Positions 44,627-54,658 are shown, counted from the first letter of the stretch. The stretch: DNA of 64,000 nt from Marinomonas sp. UCMA 3892 (GCF_012726345.1 NZ_PTXN01000005.1:62001-126000); one strand, 5' to 3'. Notes: a model not told the origin generated them from the letters alone. Numbers and translations are program-made.

Positions 44627-45820
44627 TTAATTCCCTTGAGCCGAAGATGCATTAGCATTCTTTGCAACAATAGCGCCGCTTTCAGGGTCTCTTGTCATCT
44701 CAACTGGCACCACCTCAGCCCCCGCTTTCACTTTCAAGGAACCTTCAACAATCACTTTTTCACCAGCTTTAACACCTGAAAGCACCAACCACTGATTACC
44801 AATAGCACGTTCAACTGTTAAAATGCGGCTTTCAATTACATTATTTTGATTAACAACTAAAGCGATAGGATTACCTTTCACGTCGCGAGAAACACCCTGC
44901 TGTGGTACTAAAAGAGCCGCATTATGAGTTAACTCATGAATCAAACCACGTACAAACATACCTGGTAGCAAAAGATTATCTGGATTCGGAAATTCTGCGC
45001 GTAAAGTCACACTGCCAGTAGATTCATTAACACTAACTTCTCGCGCTTTTAAGTTACCTTCATATTGGTATTTAGTGCCGTCCTCAAGTATCAAAGACAC
45101 TTTATTAGAACCTTTTACAACATCATCTTGAGATAAGAAATTTCGTTGCTTAAGCTGATCTAAACTGGTTTGTGCTAAATCGACAAAGATAGGATCTAAA
45201 GAGCGAACTGTTGTCATCACTGTTGCTTGACTACCTGTCACCAATGCCCCCACCGTAACTTGAGAAATACCAATTCGACCATCTATCGGTGATTTAATCT
45301 TGGTATAACCTAGATTAATTTTGGTGTTTTCCAACGCAGCTTCAGAACCTTTTTGCTTAGCAATTGCTTCTAAATAAGCAACATGCGCGTCATCAAGATC
45401 TTGCTGAGAAACGTTATTCTGTTTACGCAATTGAGTGTAACGTTCATTTTTCAGTTGCGCAGACTTAAGGCTAGCATTCGCAGACTCTAAATCAGCTTGC
45501 GCTTGTTTATAAGAAGAAACATAAGTTGAATCATCCAATTCATAAAGTAAATCGCCAGTTTTTACATCCTGACCCTCCTCAAAAAAGCGCTTCTTAACTA
45601 TTCCGCCAACTTGAGGACGAATTTCAGCGACCAAACTAGAAGTAGTTCGACCTGGCAGCTCAGTCATCAAGTCTGTTTTTTGAGGCTCAATAATTACAAC
45701 GCCCACTTGCACTTTAGGAGGGGCTGATGGTGCAACCGCTGACTTAGGGGCCTCCTCCTGACAGCCAACCAGCAACAAAACAAGTAACATACTTGAAGCA
45801 TATTTAAATTTAGACAACAT
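44627..45820 (-). CDS. RND periplasmic adaptor lipoprotein (MexA/AcrA-like)
   Basis: 397-residue membrane-fusion protein. A lipoprotein signal ends LLLVGC, giving a lipid-anchored Cys near residue 20. The lipoyl half-motifs flank a coiled-coil hairpin (about 90-170) rich in Gln/Lys/Glu, followed by the beta-barrel and membrane-proximal domains (IKSPIDGRIGISQVTVGALV). It bridges the RND pump and an outer-membrane channel. First gene of the operon, under the palindromic site at 45848-45859. Confidence 0.92.
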   Translation of the reverse strand: MLSKFKYASSMLLVLLLVGCQEEAPKSAVAPSAPPKVQVGVVIIEPQKTDLMTELPGRTTSSLVAEIRPQVGGIVKKRFFEEGQDVKTGDLLYELDDSTYVSSYKQAQADLESANASLKSAQLKNERYTQLRKQNNVSQQDLDDAHVAYLEAIAKQKGSEAALENTKINLGYTKIKSPIDGRIGISQVTVGALVTGSQATVMTTVRSLDPIFVDLAQTSLDQLKQRNFLSQDDVVKGSNKVSLILEDGTKYQYEGNLKAREVSVNESTGSVTLRAEFPNPDNLLLPGMFVRGLIHELTHNAALLVPQQGVSRDVKGNPIALVVNQNNVIESRILTVERAIGNQWLVLSGVKAGEKVIVEGSLKVKAGAEVVPVEMTRDPESGAIVAKNANASSAQGN

Positions 45821-45847
45821 TGAGGAGACTTCCTTTCGACATATTGA

Positions 45848-45859
45848 GAATGATCATTC
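45848..45859. promoter_or_regulatory. Palindromic operator between adaptor and TetR genes
   Basis: GAATGATCATTC is a perfect 12-base palindrome in the 94-base divergent region, the expected place for the TetR repressor to bind and control both directions. Confidence 0.65.
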
Positions 45860-45914
45860 ACAAGCACTATAATATAAGCAATCTCTCTAAATATATGACA
45901 AAACGTGCAAATAA

Positions 45915-46493
45915 ATGAGAACTATTAAATTACCATGTAAAAGTGATCTACGAAAACAATGCATTATTGATGCCACAGAACAACACGTTCTGACTAAAGG
46001 CTTCCATAAAGCAAGCATGAGTGAGATTGCAAAAACGGCAGGATTGAGTGTCGGCCAAATTTACCGTTACTATGCCCATAAAGATGACATTATTTGTGCA
46101 TTAGTTGAACAGCTTACACAAAAAAGATTACAGTTTATGGCGTCTTTTTTAGATAAAAAAGACTGGCTAGAGCGACACTTTTCTGAAGAAAATCAAGAAA
46201 CTCATAATATGAGAATAATGCATACTGAGATTCAAGCGGAGGCAACACGTAATCCAGTTATCTCCAAAATCTACAAAGAATCTCATACTCGTTTACAAAA
46301 TCGCGCAGTCGTTATTTTAATGTCACGCTATCCGACTATTACAGAAAGAGAGGCCATTGCTCGTATTGAAATGCTGGTCACTTTAACAGAAGGGTTACTC
46401 GTTCGCTGGGATTTTCAAACGAGGCCCTTTACTAAAGAAATGCATCAAATTTATCGACAAACATTAGATACTATTTTGCCAGATGTAATTTAA
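45915..46493 (+). CDS. TetR-family repressor of the RND operon
   Basis: 192 residues. The N-terminal HTH reads FHKASMSEIAKTAGLSVGQIYRYYAHKDDII, a standard TetR/AcrR element. The ligand-binding C-terminal part is helical and divergent. Divergent from the efflux operon and 94 bases from it, so local regulation of efflux is the likely job. Its stop abuts the convergent EamA gene end. Confidence 0.9.
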   Translation: MRTIKLPCKSDLRKQCIIDATEQHVLTKGFHKASMSEIAKTAGLSVGQIYRYYAHKDDIICALVEQLTQKRLQFMASFLDKKDWLERHFSEENQETHNMRIMHTEIQAEATRNPVISKIYKESHTRLQNRAVVILMSRYPTITEREAIARIEMLVTLTEGLLVRWDFQTRPFTKEMHQIYRQTLDTILPDVI

Positions 46494-47384
46494 TTAAAAA
46501 GATTTAACTGGTTTGAAAATCGCTCTAATTTGAGACCAGCGGCTCACTAACATAGCAATAAAAATCAAAAAGCAGCCAAAGACTTGACCTGAAGCCATGG
46601 TCTCACTAAACCAAAAAACAGCAAAAATAGCCGTCCAAACGGGTTCCAGGTTCATAATCACTGCGGCATGACTCACTGGAGTCATACTCATCCCATAGGT
46701 CTGTAATAGAAAACGTAAACTACTTGCCACCAAAGTACTAACTAAAAACCACCCTGCCACTGGAATACTAATACTGTGCGGAAGCGTTTCTGTTAACAGG
46801 GAAAGGAAAAGTAAAAAACACCCAGCTACACTTAATTGAATGGCTGTTAACACTAGAGCATGCATGCGCATTGAAAAGCGAGACAATAAGTTTAACTGAA
46901 ATGCTGAGCCTAAAGCGGCCCCCAAAAAATACAAGTGCGAAAACTCAAAATTCAACCCATCGTTCAACGCTAAAAAGCCCAAACCAACAACCGCAATAGG
47001 TAAAGCAATCCAAATACTTAACGGCGGTCTAGCACCAAATAGAAAACGAGCAACCACTGGAACGAGTACAACACCAAGACTAGTGATAAAAGCTCCCACT
47101 CCTAAGTTTGAGCCTTGATCCAATCCAGTTACCCAAAACATCATAGTGATGCCCATTACCAAACCAACCAAACTCGCTTGCTTAACGTTTTGCCAATCTA
47201 AACCGCGAAAATACTTTTGCCCTGCAAGAAACAATACAAAGCCAGCAACAATAAAACGCACCCCCATAAAAAAAAGTGGAGGTAATCCTGCGAGCGCTTC
47301 TTTTGAAAATATCCAACCGAAGCCAGCCAAAATAGTAACAAATACCAGTATCAATTCGGCCTTTAAATGTGATCCTTGTTTCAA
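46494..47384 (-). CDS. EamA/DMT-family exporter
   Basis: 296-residue drug/metabolite transporter with ten hydrophobic segments in two EamA repeats. The first repeat contains GFGWIFSKEALAGLPPLFFMGVRFIVAG, the second MNLEPVWTAIFAVFWFSETM, both typical. The start is TTG at 47384, supported by AAGGA six bases upstream; no ATG is in frame nearby. Substrate unknown; amino acids or their analogues are common. Confidence 0.88.
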   Translation of the reverse strand: MKQGSHLKAELILVFVTILAGFGWIFSKEALAGLPPLFFMGVRFIVAGFVLFLAGQKYFRGLDWQNVKQASLVGLVMGITMMFWVTGLDQGSNLGVGAFITSLGVVLVPVVARFLFGARPPLSIWIALPIAVVGLGFLALNDGLNFEFSHLYFLGAALGSAFQLNLLSRFSMRMHALVLTAIQLSVAGCFLLFLSLLTETLPHSISIPVAGWFLVSTLVASSLRFLLQTYGMSMTPVSHAAVIMNLEPVWTAIFAVFWFSETMASGQVFGCFLIFIAMLVSRWSQIRAIFKPVKSF

Positions 47385-47443
47385 GAATAGTCCTTAATAA
47401 AAAAAGCTTACTAAATAAAGTTTACAACGTTAAACCAGAAAGC

Positions 47444-47493
47444 AAAAAAAGCCCGCGCCCTTCGTGATAAACAACTTAGAGTGCGAGCTTTCC
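47444..47493 (-). terminator. Terminator after the NhaC-type gene
   Basis: On the minus strand GAAAGCTCGCAC pairs with a GCGCGGGCTTT arm, with one mismatch and wobble pairs, and a seven-T run follows. Confidence 0.75.
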
Positions 47494-47519
47494 TATCAAT
47501 AATTTGCTTTTGTTAAGAC

Positions 47520-48833
47520 CTACCTCGCGCCTTTTGGCCAAGCAATAAAAATAGAAATCAAAGCCGCAACAGCTAACAACCAGCTATATTGGACATATCC
47601 AACAAGCTCTAATGGCGATACTTTAGCCAAAGAAGATGCTAATAATATTTGCGCGCCATACGGCAATACACCCTGTACCACACATGAAAAAATATCTAAC
47701 AAGCTGGCACTGCGTTTAGGGTCTACATTGTAGCGTTCAGCAATGTTTTTTGCGACTGAGCCATTAATTAAAATAGACACAGTGTTGTTAGCTGTACATA
47801 GGTTAGTTAATGCTACTGCAGCGCTGATACTCAACTCACCCGCGCGCGTTGAACCTGCTTTTGCACCCAAAGCTTTACTCATACGTTCGATAGCACCAAC
47901 TAACCACTCCAGACCACCTTGAGATTTCATTAGTGCAGCAAGACCACCAATCAACAAAGAAAGAATCAAAATCTCCTGCATCCCAGTATAGCCAGCGTAG
48001 ATATCAGAGGACCAAGACGCCACCGAATAATCAGGCTGCATGGTCAAACCAATCACACCAGCCAAAATAATGCCGCTAAACAACACTAACATTACGTTAA
48101 CACCAGCGACTGCCAAGCCCAAAACCACAACATAAGGCAAAACGCGAATCAGCTCATAGTCTTTAATATCTGTAATGTGCGCATCACTACTCTGGAAAAA
48201 CAACCAAACTAAAGTAACCAAGGCCGCAGGCAAAGCAATTTTGAAGTTCATGCGGAATTTATCACGCATGTCACAACCCTGAGTTCGTGTCGCGGCAATT
48301 GTGGTGTCAGAAATAATCGATAAATTATCGCCAAACATAGCACCACCAATAACGGTACCAACAGTCAACAACAAGGATAAATCTGCAGCTTCCGCAACGC
48401 CAATAGCTATTGGAGCAATGGCCGCAATCGTTCCCATCGACGTTCCCATGGAAGTTGCAACGAACGCTGTAATCACAAATAAACCAGGCAATAAAAGCGA
48501 AGCAGGCACCACGCTCAGACCAAAGTTAACGGTCGCATCAACACCACCAACACTTTTAGCCACACTAGCAAACGCACCGGCCAACAAGTAAATCAACACC
48601 ATAGTGACAATAGTGTTATCACCCACTCCCTCAATAAAGGTTTCGATGCGTTGATTAAAATGTCCTTTGCCTAATAAAATTGCCAAGGCAATAGCAGGCA
48701 AAATAGCGACAGGGGCAGAGATCTGATAGAAGGCAAAGTCCACACCTTCGGACTGATACCAAAGGCCACTGCCAACAAAAAGAACGAGGAAAAGTAACAA
48801 TGGCAACAATGCCAAAGGAGATTTAGAAGTCAT
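47520..48833 (-). CDS. NhaC-family sodium/proton antiporter
   Basis: 437-residue membrane protein with about eleven hydrophobic segments. The segments TAFVATSMGTSMGTIAAIAPIAIGVAEAA, GGAMFGDNLSIISDTTIAATRTQGC and LTNLCTANNTVSILINGSVAK are hallmarks of the NhaC/YuiF-type antiporters. A sodium-motive role suits a marine organism. Lysine or malate-lactate antiport are alternatives in the wider family. Monocistronic: a terminator follows. The start has a weak ribosome-binding site. Confidence 0.85.
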   Translation of the reverse strand: MTSKSPLALLPLLLFLVLFVGSGLWYQSEGVDFAFYQISAPVAILPAIALAILLGKGHFNQRIETFIEGVGDNTIVTMVLIYLLAGAFASVAKSVGGVDATVNFGLSVVPASLLLPGLFVITAFVATSMGTSMGTIAAIAPIAIGVAEAADLSLLLTVGTVIGGAMFGDNLSIISDTTIAATRTQGCDMRDKFRMNFKIALPAALVTLVWLFFQSSDAHITDIKDYELIRVLPYVVVLGLAVAGVNVMLVLFSGIILAGVIGLTMQPDYSVASWSSDIYAGYTGMQEILILSLLIGGLAALMKSQGGLEWLVGAIERMSKALGAKAGSTRAGELSISAAVALTNLCTANNTVSILINGSVAKNIAERYNVDPKRSASLLDIFSCVVQGVLPYGAQILLASSLAKVSPLELVGYVQYSWLLAVAALISIFIAWPKGAR

Positions 48834-49144
48834 ATCGTCTGAGGGTTCCAGATTAAGTTAGCCCCGCGACTTGTGGTCTTAGGGAAGAAAGGCCCGAATA
48901 ATAGTAAAAAGTAATGCATGAGACCAATAATAAATCGCGATGTCGTTGTCACAAAACGTTATAACCAAAAATACAAATAAAATAACTAATTATTCAAAAT
49001 GGATATATAGGATATTGAAGCAATAAAAAGCCCAGTAATTAAAGCTGCCACTATTTCTAGCAACTTCAATACTGAGCTTGTTGTAACTTATAAAGACCGC
49101 TTCTCTATAAAACGACTAATCGATATAAAGAAAGCCCTAAAAAG
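48834..49144. other. Non-coding region with a terminator
   Basis: 311 bases. The right-hand part carries the terminator of the dehydrogenase gene (49025-49079). The left-hand part should hold the antiporter promoter and leader; no known riboswitch is recognised there. Confidence 0.5.
49025..49079 (-). terminator. Terminator after the PQQ dehydrogenase gene
   Basis: On the minus strand AAGCTCAGTA and TACTGGGCTT pair with a single wobble and the second arm continues into five T residues. The 32-base loop is long. Confidence 0.6.
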
Positions 49145-51484
49145 CTACTTTTTAAGTTTATAAGCAACCACATAATCACCAATGGTTGTACCAATGGAAC
49201 CATGACCACCAGCTACCTGAACGACCATTTGCTCACCTTTGCTGTTTAAGTAAGTCATTGGTGTAGCTTGACCACCCGCAGGTAAACGGCCTTTCCACAA
49301 CTCTTCACCAGTAGACATGTCATAAGCTCGCAAATAGTTATCAACTGACGCTGCCATGAAAACAACACCGCCATCTGTAATCACTGGGCCACCAATGCCA
49401 GGCATGCCCATTTCTATTGGCAACTTAAGAGGTGTCATGTCTTCGATGGTGCCATTTTTATGCTTCCAAGCGGTCTTGCCCGTTTTAAGATCCACACCAG
49501 CCACATAACCCCATGGTGGTTGCTGACAAGGCACACCTAATGGCGATAAGAAAGGTTTCAATTCAACGGCAAAATCTGCACCTTCATTTGAGTTTAACCC
49601 TTGCTCACCTTTATTCGCTCCCCCTAAATCAACACCTTCTTTTGGCACCAAGGTAGAAGTAAAAGCGAGATACAAAGGCATGCCAAACATTTGTTGACGT
49701 TTTGGGTCGACAGCAATACTTCCCCAATTAAATACCCCAAAGTTCCCAGGGTAAACAATAGAGCCTTGCTCTGATGGTGGCGTGTAGCGCCCTTCATAGC
49801 GTAATTGCTTAAATTGAATACGACACATTAGTTGGTCCAATGGTGTCGCGCCCCACATATCTGCTTCCATTAACTTAGCAGGCTTAAAGGATAAAGCCGA
49901 AGTAGGTTGAGTTTTCGCCGCATAGTCACCAGGAATTGTCCCCTGTGGTGCTGGCTCCTCAGTAATAGGAAAAATAGGTTCACCCGTTTTCCTATTCAAC
50001 ACGTACACATCACCTTGTTTGGTTGGTACCACCAAAGCAGGCTGTTTACCCGTTGGTGTATCTAAATCCAACAAAGCAGGTTGAGCTGGCGTATCCATAT
50101 CCCATAGATCATGGTGAACAAACTGCTGAACCCAAGCGACCTGACCAGTTTCGAGGCTCAAAGCCACAACCGAAGTCGCATACTTTTCTTCCGCTGGAGT
50201 ACGATACATACCTAGCTGATCCGGAGTGCGATTCCCCATGGGGAAATAGGCCAAACCAAGCTTTTCATCCGCACTGGCAACAGACCAGCTATTTGGCGAG
50301 CTTGTCGCATAAGTTTCATCTGGGCCTATAGGCGTTGTATCGTCTGGGTGACCAGAATCCCAGTTCCATTTCAACTCACCCGTTTTCACATCGTAAGCGC
50401 GAATCACACCTGATGGAGAATTCACATCATAGTTATCATTCACTGACCCAGAGACAATCACCACACCACCAGCCACTAATGGCGGCGACGTAGAATAATA
50501 GTAACCCGACTGCTTAAACGGCATATTGTGCATCAAATCTAGTTCGCCATTATCCGCAAAATTAGCGCAACGCGCCCCCGTTGTAGGATCAACAGCCACT
50601 AAACGTGCATCAGATGTAGGTAAGAACAACTGTGCATCACACTGCATACTTTCTAAACTTTCAGCAGGTACAGATGATTTTTGAATAGGTGGGAGTTTTA
50701 CAGAATTAGTGGGCGGTAAATAAGATACGCCACGACAAGTCTGATGCTGACGCTGACTTTCTGCGGGCACTTTCGCATCATAGACCCACTGCTCTTCACC
50801 CGTATCCGCATCTAATGCCACAATCCAGTTATGCGGTGTACAAACATAAAGAGCATTTCCGAGTTTTAGAGGGGTCGCTTCGTAGGTAGTTTCACCCACA
50901 TCTTTAGGACCTTTTTTATCACCTGTTTGATATTGCCAAGCAAGTTGCAGCTGATCAGCGTTATCAGGTGTAATTTGACCTAATGGCGAGAATCGCTGAC
51001 CTAAATTACTACGTCCGTATGCATTCCACTCCCCCTGATTAACATCACCAGTATCCGCGTCAGACATGGTAACTGACCGCGTCATTGTGCCTTCAACCGT
51101 CGTTGGTGACGTCATGAACAAAGGAGAAATAGTAACTAAAGCTGTTGCTAACCAAACTGGCAATAACACACGTCCACCACTGCGTCGCTTAAAGAAAGCC
51201 AGTAAGAGAAGAGGAACGGCGAGGATTAAGAAAAGCCCCATTCGAGATGCTAAAGGCCACCAACTCAAACCAGATTCCATAATCGACCAGATTAAGGTTC
51301 CTACTAGTAGCAAGGCGTAAATTAGATTCGCTATTTTATTACGCTTTCTTAACAACAAAGCAACGGCGATAAAAGCAATGCCAGCAACAACATAATAGAG
51401 ACTGCCATCAAGTGACACAAGCCAGCCACCACCCAATAGCAAAGCCAAACCAATGACTAAAAACAGTACCGAGAGAACAATCAT
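49145..51484 (-). CDS. Membrane-bound PQQ-dependent dehydrogenase (glucose/quinate/shikimate family)
   Basis: 779-residue quinoprotein. Five hydrophobic segments at residues 1-130 anchor it; the rest is an eight-bladed propeller facing the periplasm. Family signatures: EWNAYGRSNLGQRFSPL, DADTGEEQWVYDAKV, FVHHDLWDMDTPAQPALLDL (with the likely active-site aspartate), and W-motifs such as GGVVFMAASVDNYLRAYDMSTGEELW. The ATG at 51484 is preferred over an upstream TTG because AAGGGA lies about ten bases away. It delivers electrons to ubiquinone; glucose, quinate or another polyol cannot be separated by eye. No pqq biosynthesis genes are in the window. Confidence 0.9.
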   Translation of the reverse strand: MIVLSVLFLVIGLALLLGGGWLVSLDGSLYYVVAGIAFIAVALLLRKRNKIANLIYALLLVGTLIWSIMESGLSWWPLASRMGLFLILAVPLLLLAFFKRRSGGRVLLPVWLATALVTISPLFMTSPTTVEGTMTRSVTMSDADTGDVNQGEWNAYGRSNLGQRFSPLGQITPDNADQLQLAWQYQTGDKKGPKDVGETTYEATPLKLGNALYVCTPHNWIVALDADTGEEQWVYDAKVPAESQRQHQTCRGVSYLPPTNSVKLPPIQKSSVPAESLESMQCDAQLFLPTSDARLVAVDPTTGARCANFADNGELDLMHNMPFKQSGYYYSTSPPLVAGGVVIVSGSVNDNYDVNSPSGVIRAYDVKTGELKWNWDSGHPDDTTPIGPDETYATSSPNSWSVASADEKLGLAYFPMGNRTPDQLGMYRTPAEEKYATSVVALSLETGQVAWVQQFVHHDLWDMDTPAQPALLDLDTPTGKQPALVVPTKQGDVYVLNRKTGEPIFPITEEPAPQGTIPGDYAAKTQPTSALSFKPAKLMEADMWGATPLDQLMCRIQFKQLRYEGRYTPPSEQGSIVYPGNFGVFNWGSIAVDPKRQQMFGMPLYLAFTSTLVPKEGVDLGGANKGEQGLNSNEGADFAVELKPFLSPLGVPCQQPPWGYVAGVDLKTGKTAWKHKNGTIEDMTPLKLPIEMGMPGIGGPVITDGGVVFMAASVDNYLRAYDMSTGEELWKGRLPAGGQATPMTYLNSKGEQMVVQVAGGHGSIGTTIGDYVVAYKLKK

Positions 51485-51675
51485 ATGACACAATCCCTTC
51501 GAGTTTAATTCGTGCGTTTATTAATTCAGGAAAAAGTAGCAAAACGACCGCAGAGCAGCCATCGCACCACCTATTCACCATAGATGATTACAACTCAAAG
51601 AAAAAGTGTAGAATATAAAATGACAAAATAGACTTTTTTCTTACATATTTATAAAGCAATAACCCGCGATAATGC

Positions 51676-52869
51676 TCAATTCTTAGTCACATCATGACCA
51701 TATACGAAATCTAATTTAGATTGAATAACATCAGGAACAAACCGTCCGGCAGCTTGAAGCGCTTTTAATTTCATTATGCCCAGTACACCTCCGTGCATAT
51801 GATATAAGCCAACATTGGCTTTAGACATTTGCTGAATTTTAGTCGCTCGGGGTTTACGAGATTGCTCGTATTTCAGCAAAGCATCGCCCAAAGCATAATT
51901 AGACAAACACTTAGCTAAAACATATCCATCTTCAATCGCCATTGCGGCGCCTTGCGCCATAAAAGGCAGCATGGGATGACAAGCATCACCCAACAAAACC
52001 ACTCGACCTTTGTGCCAGGTAGGCAGTTCATCGCGGCCATTTAATGCCCATAAAAACGTACTGCTCGCAGCTTTTATCAACTCCCTCACTTCAGGATGCC
52101 AATCTGCAAACACGCGCTTTAATTCGTCAACATCACCTTCTTCGCGCCATGATTCAGACCGCCAATCACTGCGTTCTTCTACAGCAACAAAGTTGACATA
52201 GTCTCCACCACGTAAATAGTAGGTCACAAAATGACGGCCTGGCCCTACCCAAACACACGCATCAGGTTTGACATCAACAGTCAGATCACTAACAGGAATA
52301 ACGCCGCGCCATGCTACTTGCCCCATAAAAGTTGGACGCTCTTGTCCTAACATTTGCTCGCGTACTTTTGAGCGAATACCGTCCGCACCGATCAACAAAT
52401 CTGCACTAAATTCACGACCATCTTCGAGCAACAAATAGACTTGCTCGAGCTCAGTATTTTCACGATAGCCCGCAACCGTCGCATTTAGCACCATTTTAAC
52501 ACCAACTTGTGCACAAGCTTCTGCTAAAACCTGATGTAAATCAGCACGATGCAAATGCCAGTAAGACGCACCATAACGTGCTTCAGCTTGCTTACCTAAA
52601 GGCGATTTGAGGTAATATTCGCCGGTTTTATAATCGCGAATAGCAGCATATTGAGGTTTAAAAACAAACTGACTTAACTCAGATTCTAAACCAAGTTCTC
52701 GTAGCACCCTCATAGCATTAGGGCTTATTTGCAGGCCTGCACCAACTTCTCCAAGACTTGCAGCTTGCTCACATACTGTTACCTGAATACCTTGCTTGGC
52801 CAATGCCAATGCTGCACATAATCCGCCAATACCAGCACCAGCAATCACAACACAATCAACCTGACCCAC
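51676..52869 (-). CDS. FAD-dependent aromatic monooxygenase (salicylate hydroxylase-like)
   Basis: 397-residue group A flavoprotein. The FAD Rossmann motif GAGIGG lies at residues 11-16; the DG motif LLIGADGIRSKVRE comes mid-protein; and the GD motif VVLLGDACHPMLPFMAQGAAMAIEDG is present. It resembles salicylate 1-monooxygenase or 6-hydroxynicotinate 3-monooxygenase. The start is GTG at 52869 with AGGAAAG upstream. No pathway partner is adjacent, so the substrate is unknown. Separated by its own promoter region from the dehydrogenase. Confidence 0.87.
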   Translation of the reverse strand: MGQVDCVVIAGAGIGGLCAALALAKQGIQVTVCEQAASLGEVGAGLQISPNAMRVLRELGLESELSQFVFKPQYAAIRDYKTGEYYLKSPLGKQAEARYGASYWHLHRADLHQVLAEACAQVGVKMVLNATVAGYRENTELEQVYLLLEDGREFSADLLIGADGIRSKVREQMLGQERPTFMGQVAWRGVIPVSDLTVDVKPDACVWVGPGRHFVTYYLRGGDYVNFVAVEERSDWRSESWREEGDVDELKRVFADWHPEVRELIKAASSTFLWALNGRDELPTWHKGRVVLLGDACHPMLPFMAQGAAMAIEDGYVLAKCLSNYALGDALLKYEQSRKPRATKIQQMSKANVGLYHMHGGVLGIMKLKALQAAGRFVPDVIQSKLDFVYGHDVTKN

Positions 52870-53201
52870 TCATCTTTCCTCTTTGTTAATGATGCTTTTG
52901 CAAGAATTAAAGGCGCCATAGTAGCGAATTCCCACCTAAATAAAACCGATCTATATCACTTATGATGGAACAAAAAATGTGAAAATACTTTTCAAATACT
53001 ATGGCTCGATCCTTGCTTTATTCTTTCAGTAGTGCGAAAACATTACTGGCAGCCTAGTAAATCAAGGTAATGATATCGCTAGGTTTAACCTTACAAAGTA
53101 AAGAAGTCTCCCCAATGTGGGGCGGATGCACAAAAAAAGCCCACAAACGTGTGCAAGTTTAAGGCACCCACCTCCGGCTTGATAAAGAGAACGAGGTATA
53201 C
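52870..53201. promoter_or_regulatory. Structured leader of the ATP-grasp operon
   Basis: 332 bases without a gene. Between 53053 and 53185 several stems can form: CCTAG/CTAGG, CCCC-aatgt-GGGG (53110-53122), GGGC with GCCC (53120-53123 and 53139-53142), and TGCACA with TGTGCA (53127-53132 and 53150-53155). The last two interleave, which would make an H-type pseudoknot. No known riboswitch class is recognised. The left part carries the promoter of the monooxygenase gene. Confidence 0.4.
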
Positions 53202-54656
53202 ATGGAAAAACTAACCAGCCATTATCAGTCATCTGATTTTTTTGACGAGTTAATAGATGACAAAGGCGCCCCAAGATCTCCTGCAAAACAACTCTTGGGA
53301 TATTTAGATAGTCTCTCAGAAGACGAACTAGAAAAGAGGCGTCTCACCGCAGAAGCAACGATACAAGAAATGGGCATCAGCTTCACGGTCTACACAGAAG
53401 AAGGCAATATAGACAGAGCATGGCCCTTCGATATCGTCCCTAGAACTATAAAAGCTTCAGACTGGAAAATAGCTGAAGCAGGATTAAAACAACGTCTTAC
53501 CGCTCTTAACCTTTTCATCAACGACCTCTACCACGACCAAAACGTCATCAAAGACGGCATCATCCCAGAACACATCATCAAAGATTCCAAAAATTTTAGA
53601 CCAGAATGCGTTGGCGTTTCACCAGCCTACGGCGTATGGGCGCATATTTGTGGTACCGATCTAGTACGAGATGAAAATGGCGACTTCTTTGTTTTAGAAG
53701 ATAACTTACGCGTACCCTCTGGTGTGTCTTACATGTTGGAAAACCGCGCCATTACTAAGCGCGTCTTGCCAGAACTGTTTGAAAACGAATCCATCTTGCC
53801 GATCGATTCTTATACCTCGCAATTATTTGACACCTTAGCCTCTTTGTCACCAAGAGACATAGAAAACCCTGAGATCGTGGTATTAACACCAGGGATTTAT
53901 AACTCCGCCTACTTTGAACACGCTTTCTTGGCACAACAAATGGGTGCCGAACTCGTTGAAGGCAGCGACCTATTTGTCGACAACGACGACTGCGTTTACA
54001 TGAAAACTATTGATGGTCCAGAGCGCGTAGATGTTATTTATCGTCGTATTGACGACTTATTCATCGACCCAGAAGCCTTTGACCCTGAATCTGTCCTAGG
54101 TGTTGCTGGTCTAATGCGCGCATGGCGAGCAGGTAATGTCGCACTAGCAAACGCGCCGGGTGCTGGTGTTGCCGATGACAAAGTGGTTTACGCTTATGTC
54201 CCAGACATCATTCGTTATTACTTGAACGAAGAGCCGATTCTTAACAACGTCGAGACCTTCTTGTGCGATGACCCAGAGCAGCGTGCCTATGTTCTCGCCA
54301 ACCTAGACAAACTGGTTGTTAAACCGGCCAACGAATCTGGCGGTTACGGTATGCTAGTCGGGCCTCATTCAACGAAGAAAGAACAAGCACTGTTTGCCGA
54401 GTTAATTACTAAAAATCCGCGTAATTACATTGCTCAACCAACGTTGAAATTATCCACCGCACCAACGCTTATATCCAAAGGTGTCTTAGAACCTCGTCAC
54501 TTAGACCTTCGTCCATTTATCTTGCAAGCTAAGGAAACCTACGTCACCACTGGCGGCCTAACTCGCGTCGCTATGAAAAAAGGTTCCTTGGTCGTTAATT
54601 CGTCACAAGGTGGTGGTAGTAAAGACACTTGGATTGTTGAAACAAAGGGGCAGTAA
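53202..54656 (+). CDS. Circularly permuted ATP-grasp protein (type 2)
   Basis: 484-residue protein of the DUF404/DUF407 type, first gene of a five-gene operon. Family phrases: DLVRDENGDFFVLEDNLRVPSGVSYMLENR, LTPGIYNSAYFEHAFLAQQMGAELVEGSDL, and the ATP-binding KPANESGGYGMLVG. The C-terminus SSQGGGSKDTWIV is typical. These enzymes are thought to join amino acids or tag peptides. GAGG lies seven bases before the start. It is three bases from the alpha-E gene. Product not known. Confidence 0.9.
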   Translation: MEKLTSHYQSSDFFDELIDDKGAPRSPAKQLLGYLDSLSEDELEKRRLTAEATIQEMGISFTVYTEEGNIDRAWPFDIVPRTIKASDWKIAEAGLKQRLTALNLFINDLYHDQNVIKDGIIPEHIIKDSKNFRPECVGVSPAYGVWAHICGTDLVRDENGDFFVLEDNLRVPSGVSYMLENRAITKRVLPELFENESILPIDSYTSQLFDTLASLSPRDIENPEIVVLTPGIYNSAYFEHAFLAQQMGAELVEGSDLFVDNDDCVYMKTIDGPERVDVIYRRIDDLFIDPEAFDPESVLGVAGLMRAWRAGNVALANAPGAGVADDKVVYAYVPDIIRYYLNEEPILNNVETFLCDDPEQRAYVLANLDKLVVKPANESGGYGMLVGPHSTKKEQALFAELITKNPRNYIAQPTLKLSTAPTLISKGVLEPRHLDLRPFILQAKETYVTTGGLTRVAMKKGSLVVNSSQGGGSKDTWIVETKGQ

Positions 54657-54658
54657 TC

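Noticed and set aside
53035-53190. 6S RNA or a known riboswitch in the ATP-grasp leader
   Set aside because: Some short strings recall 6S RNA, but the overall secondary structure and genomic position do not fit and no known riboswitch core was recognised.
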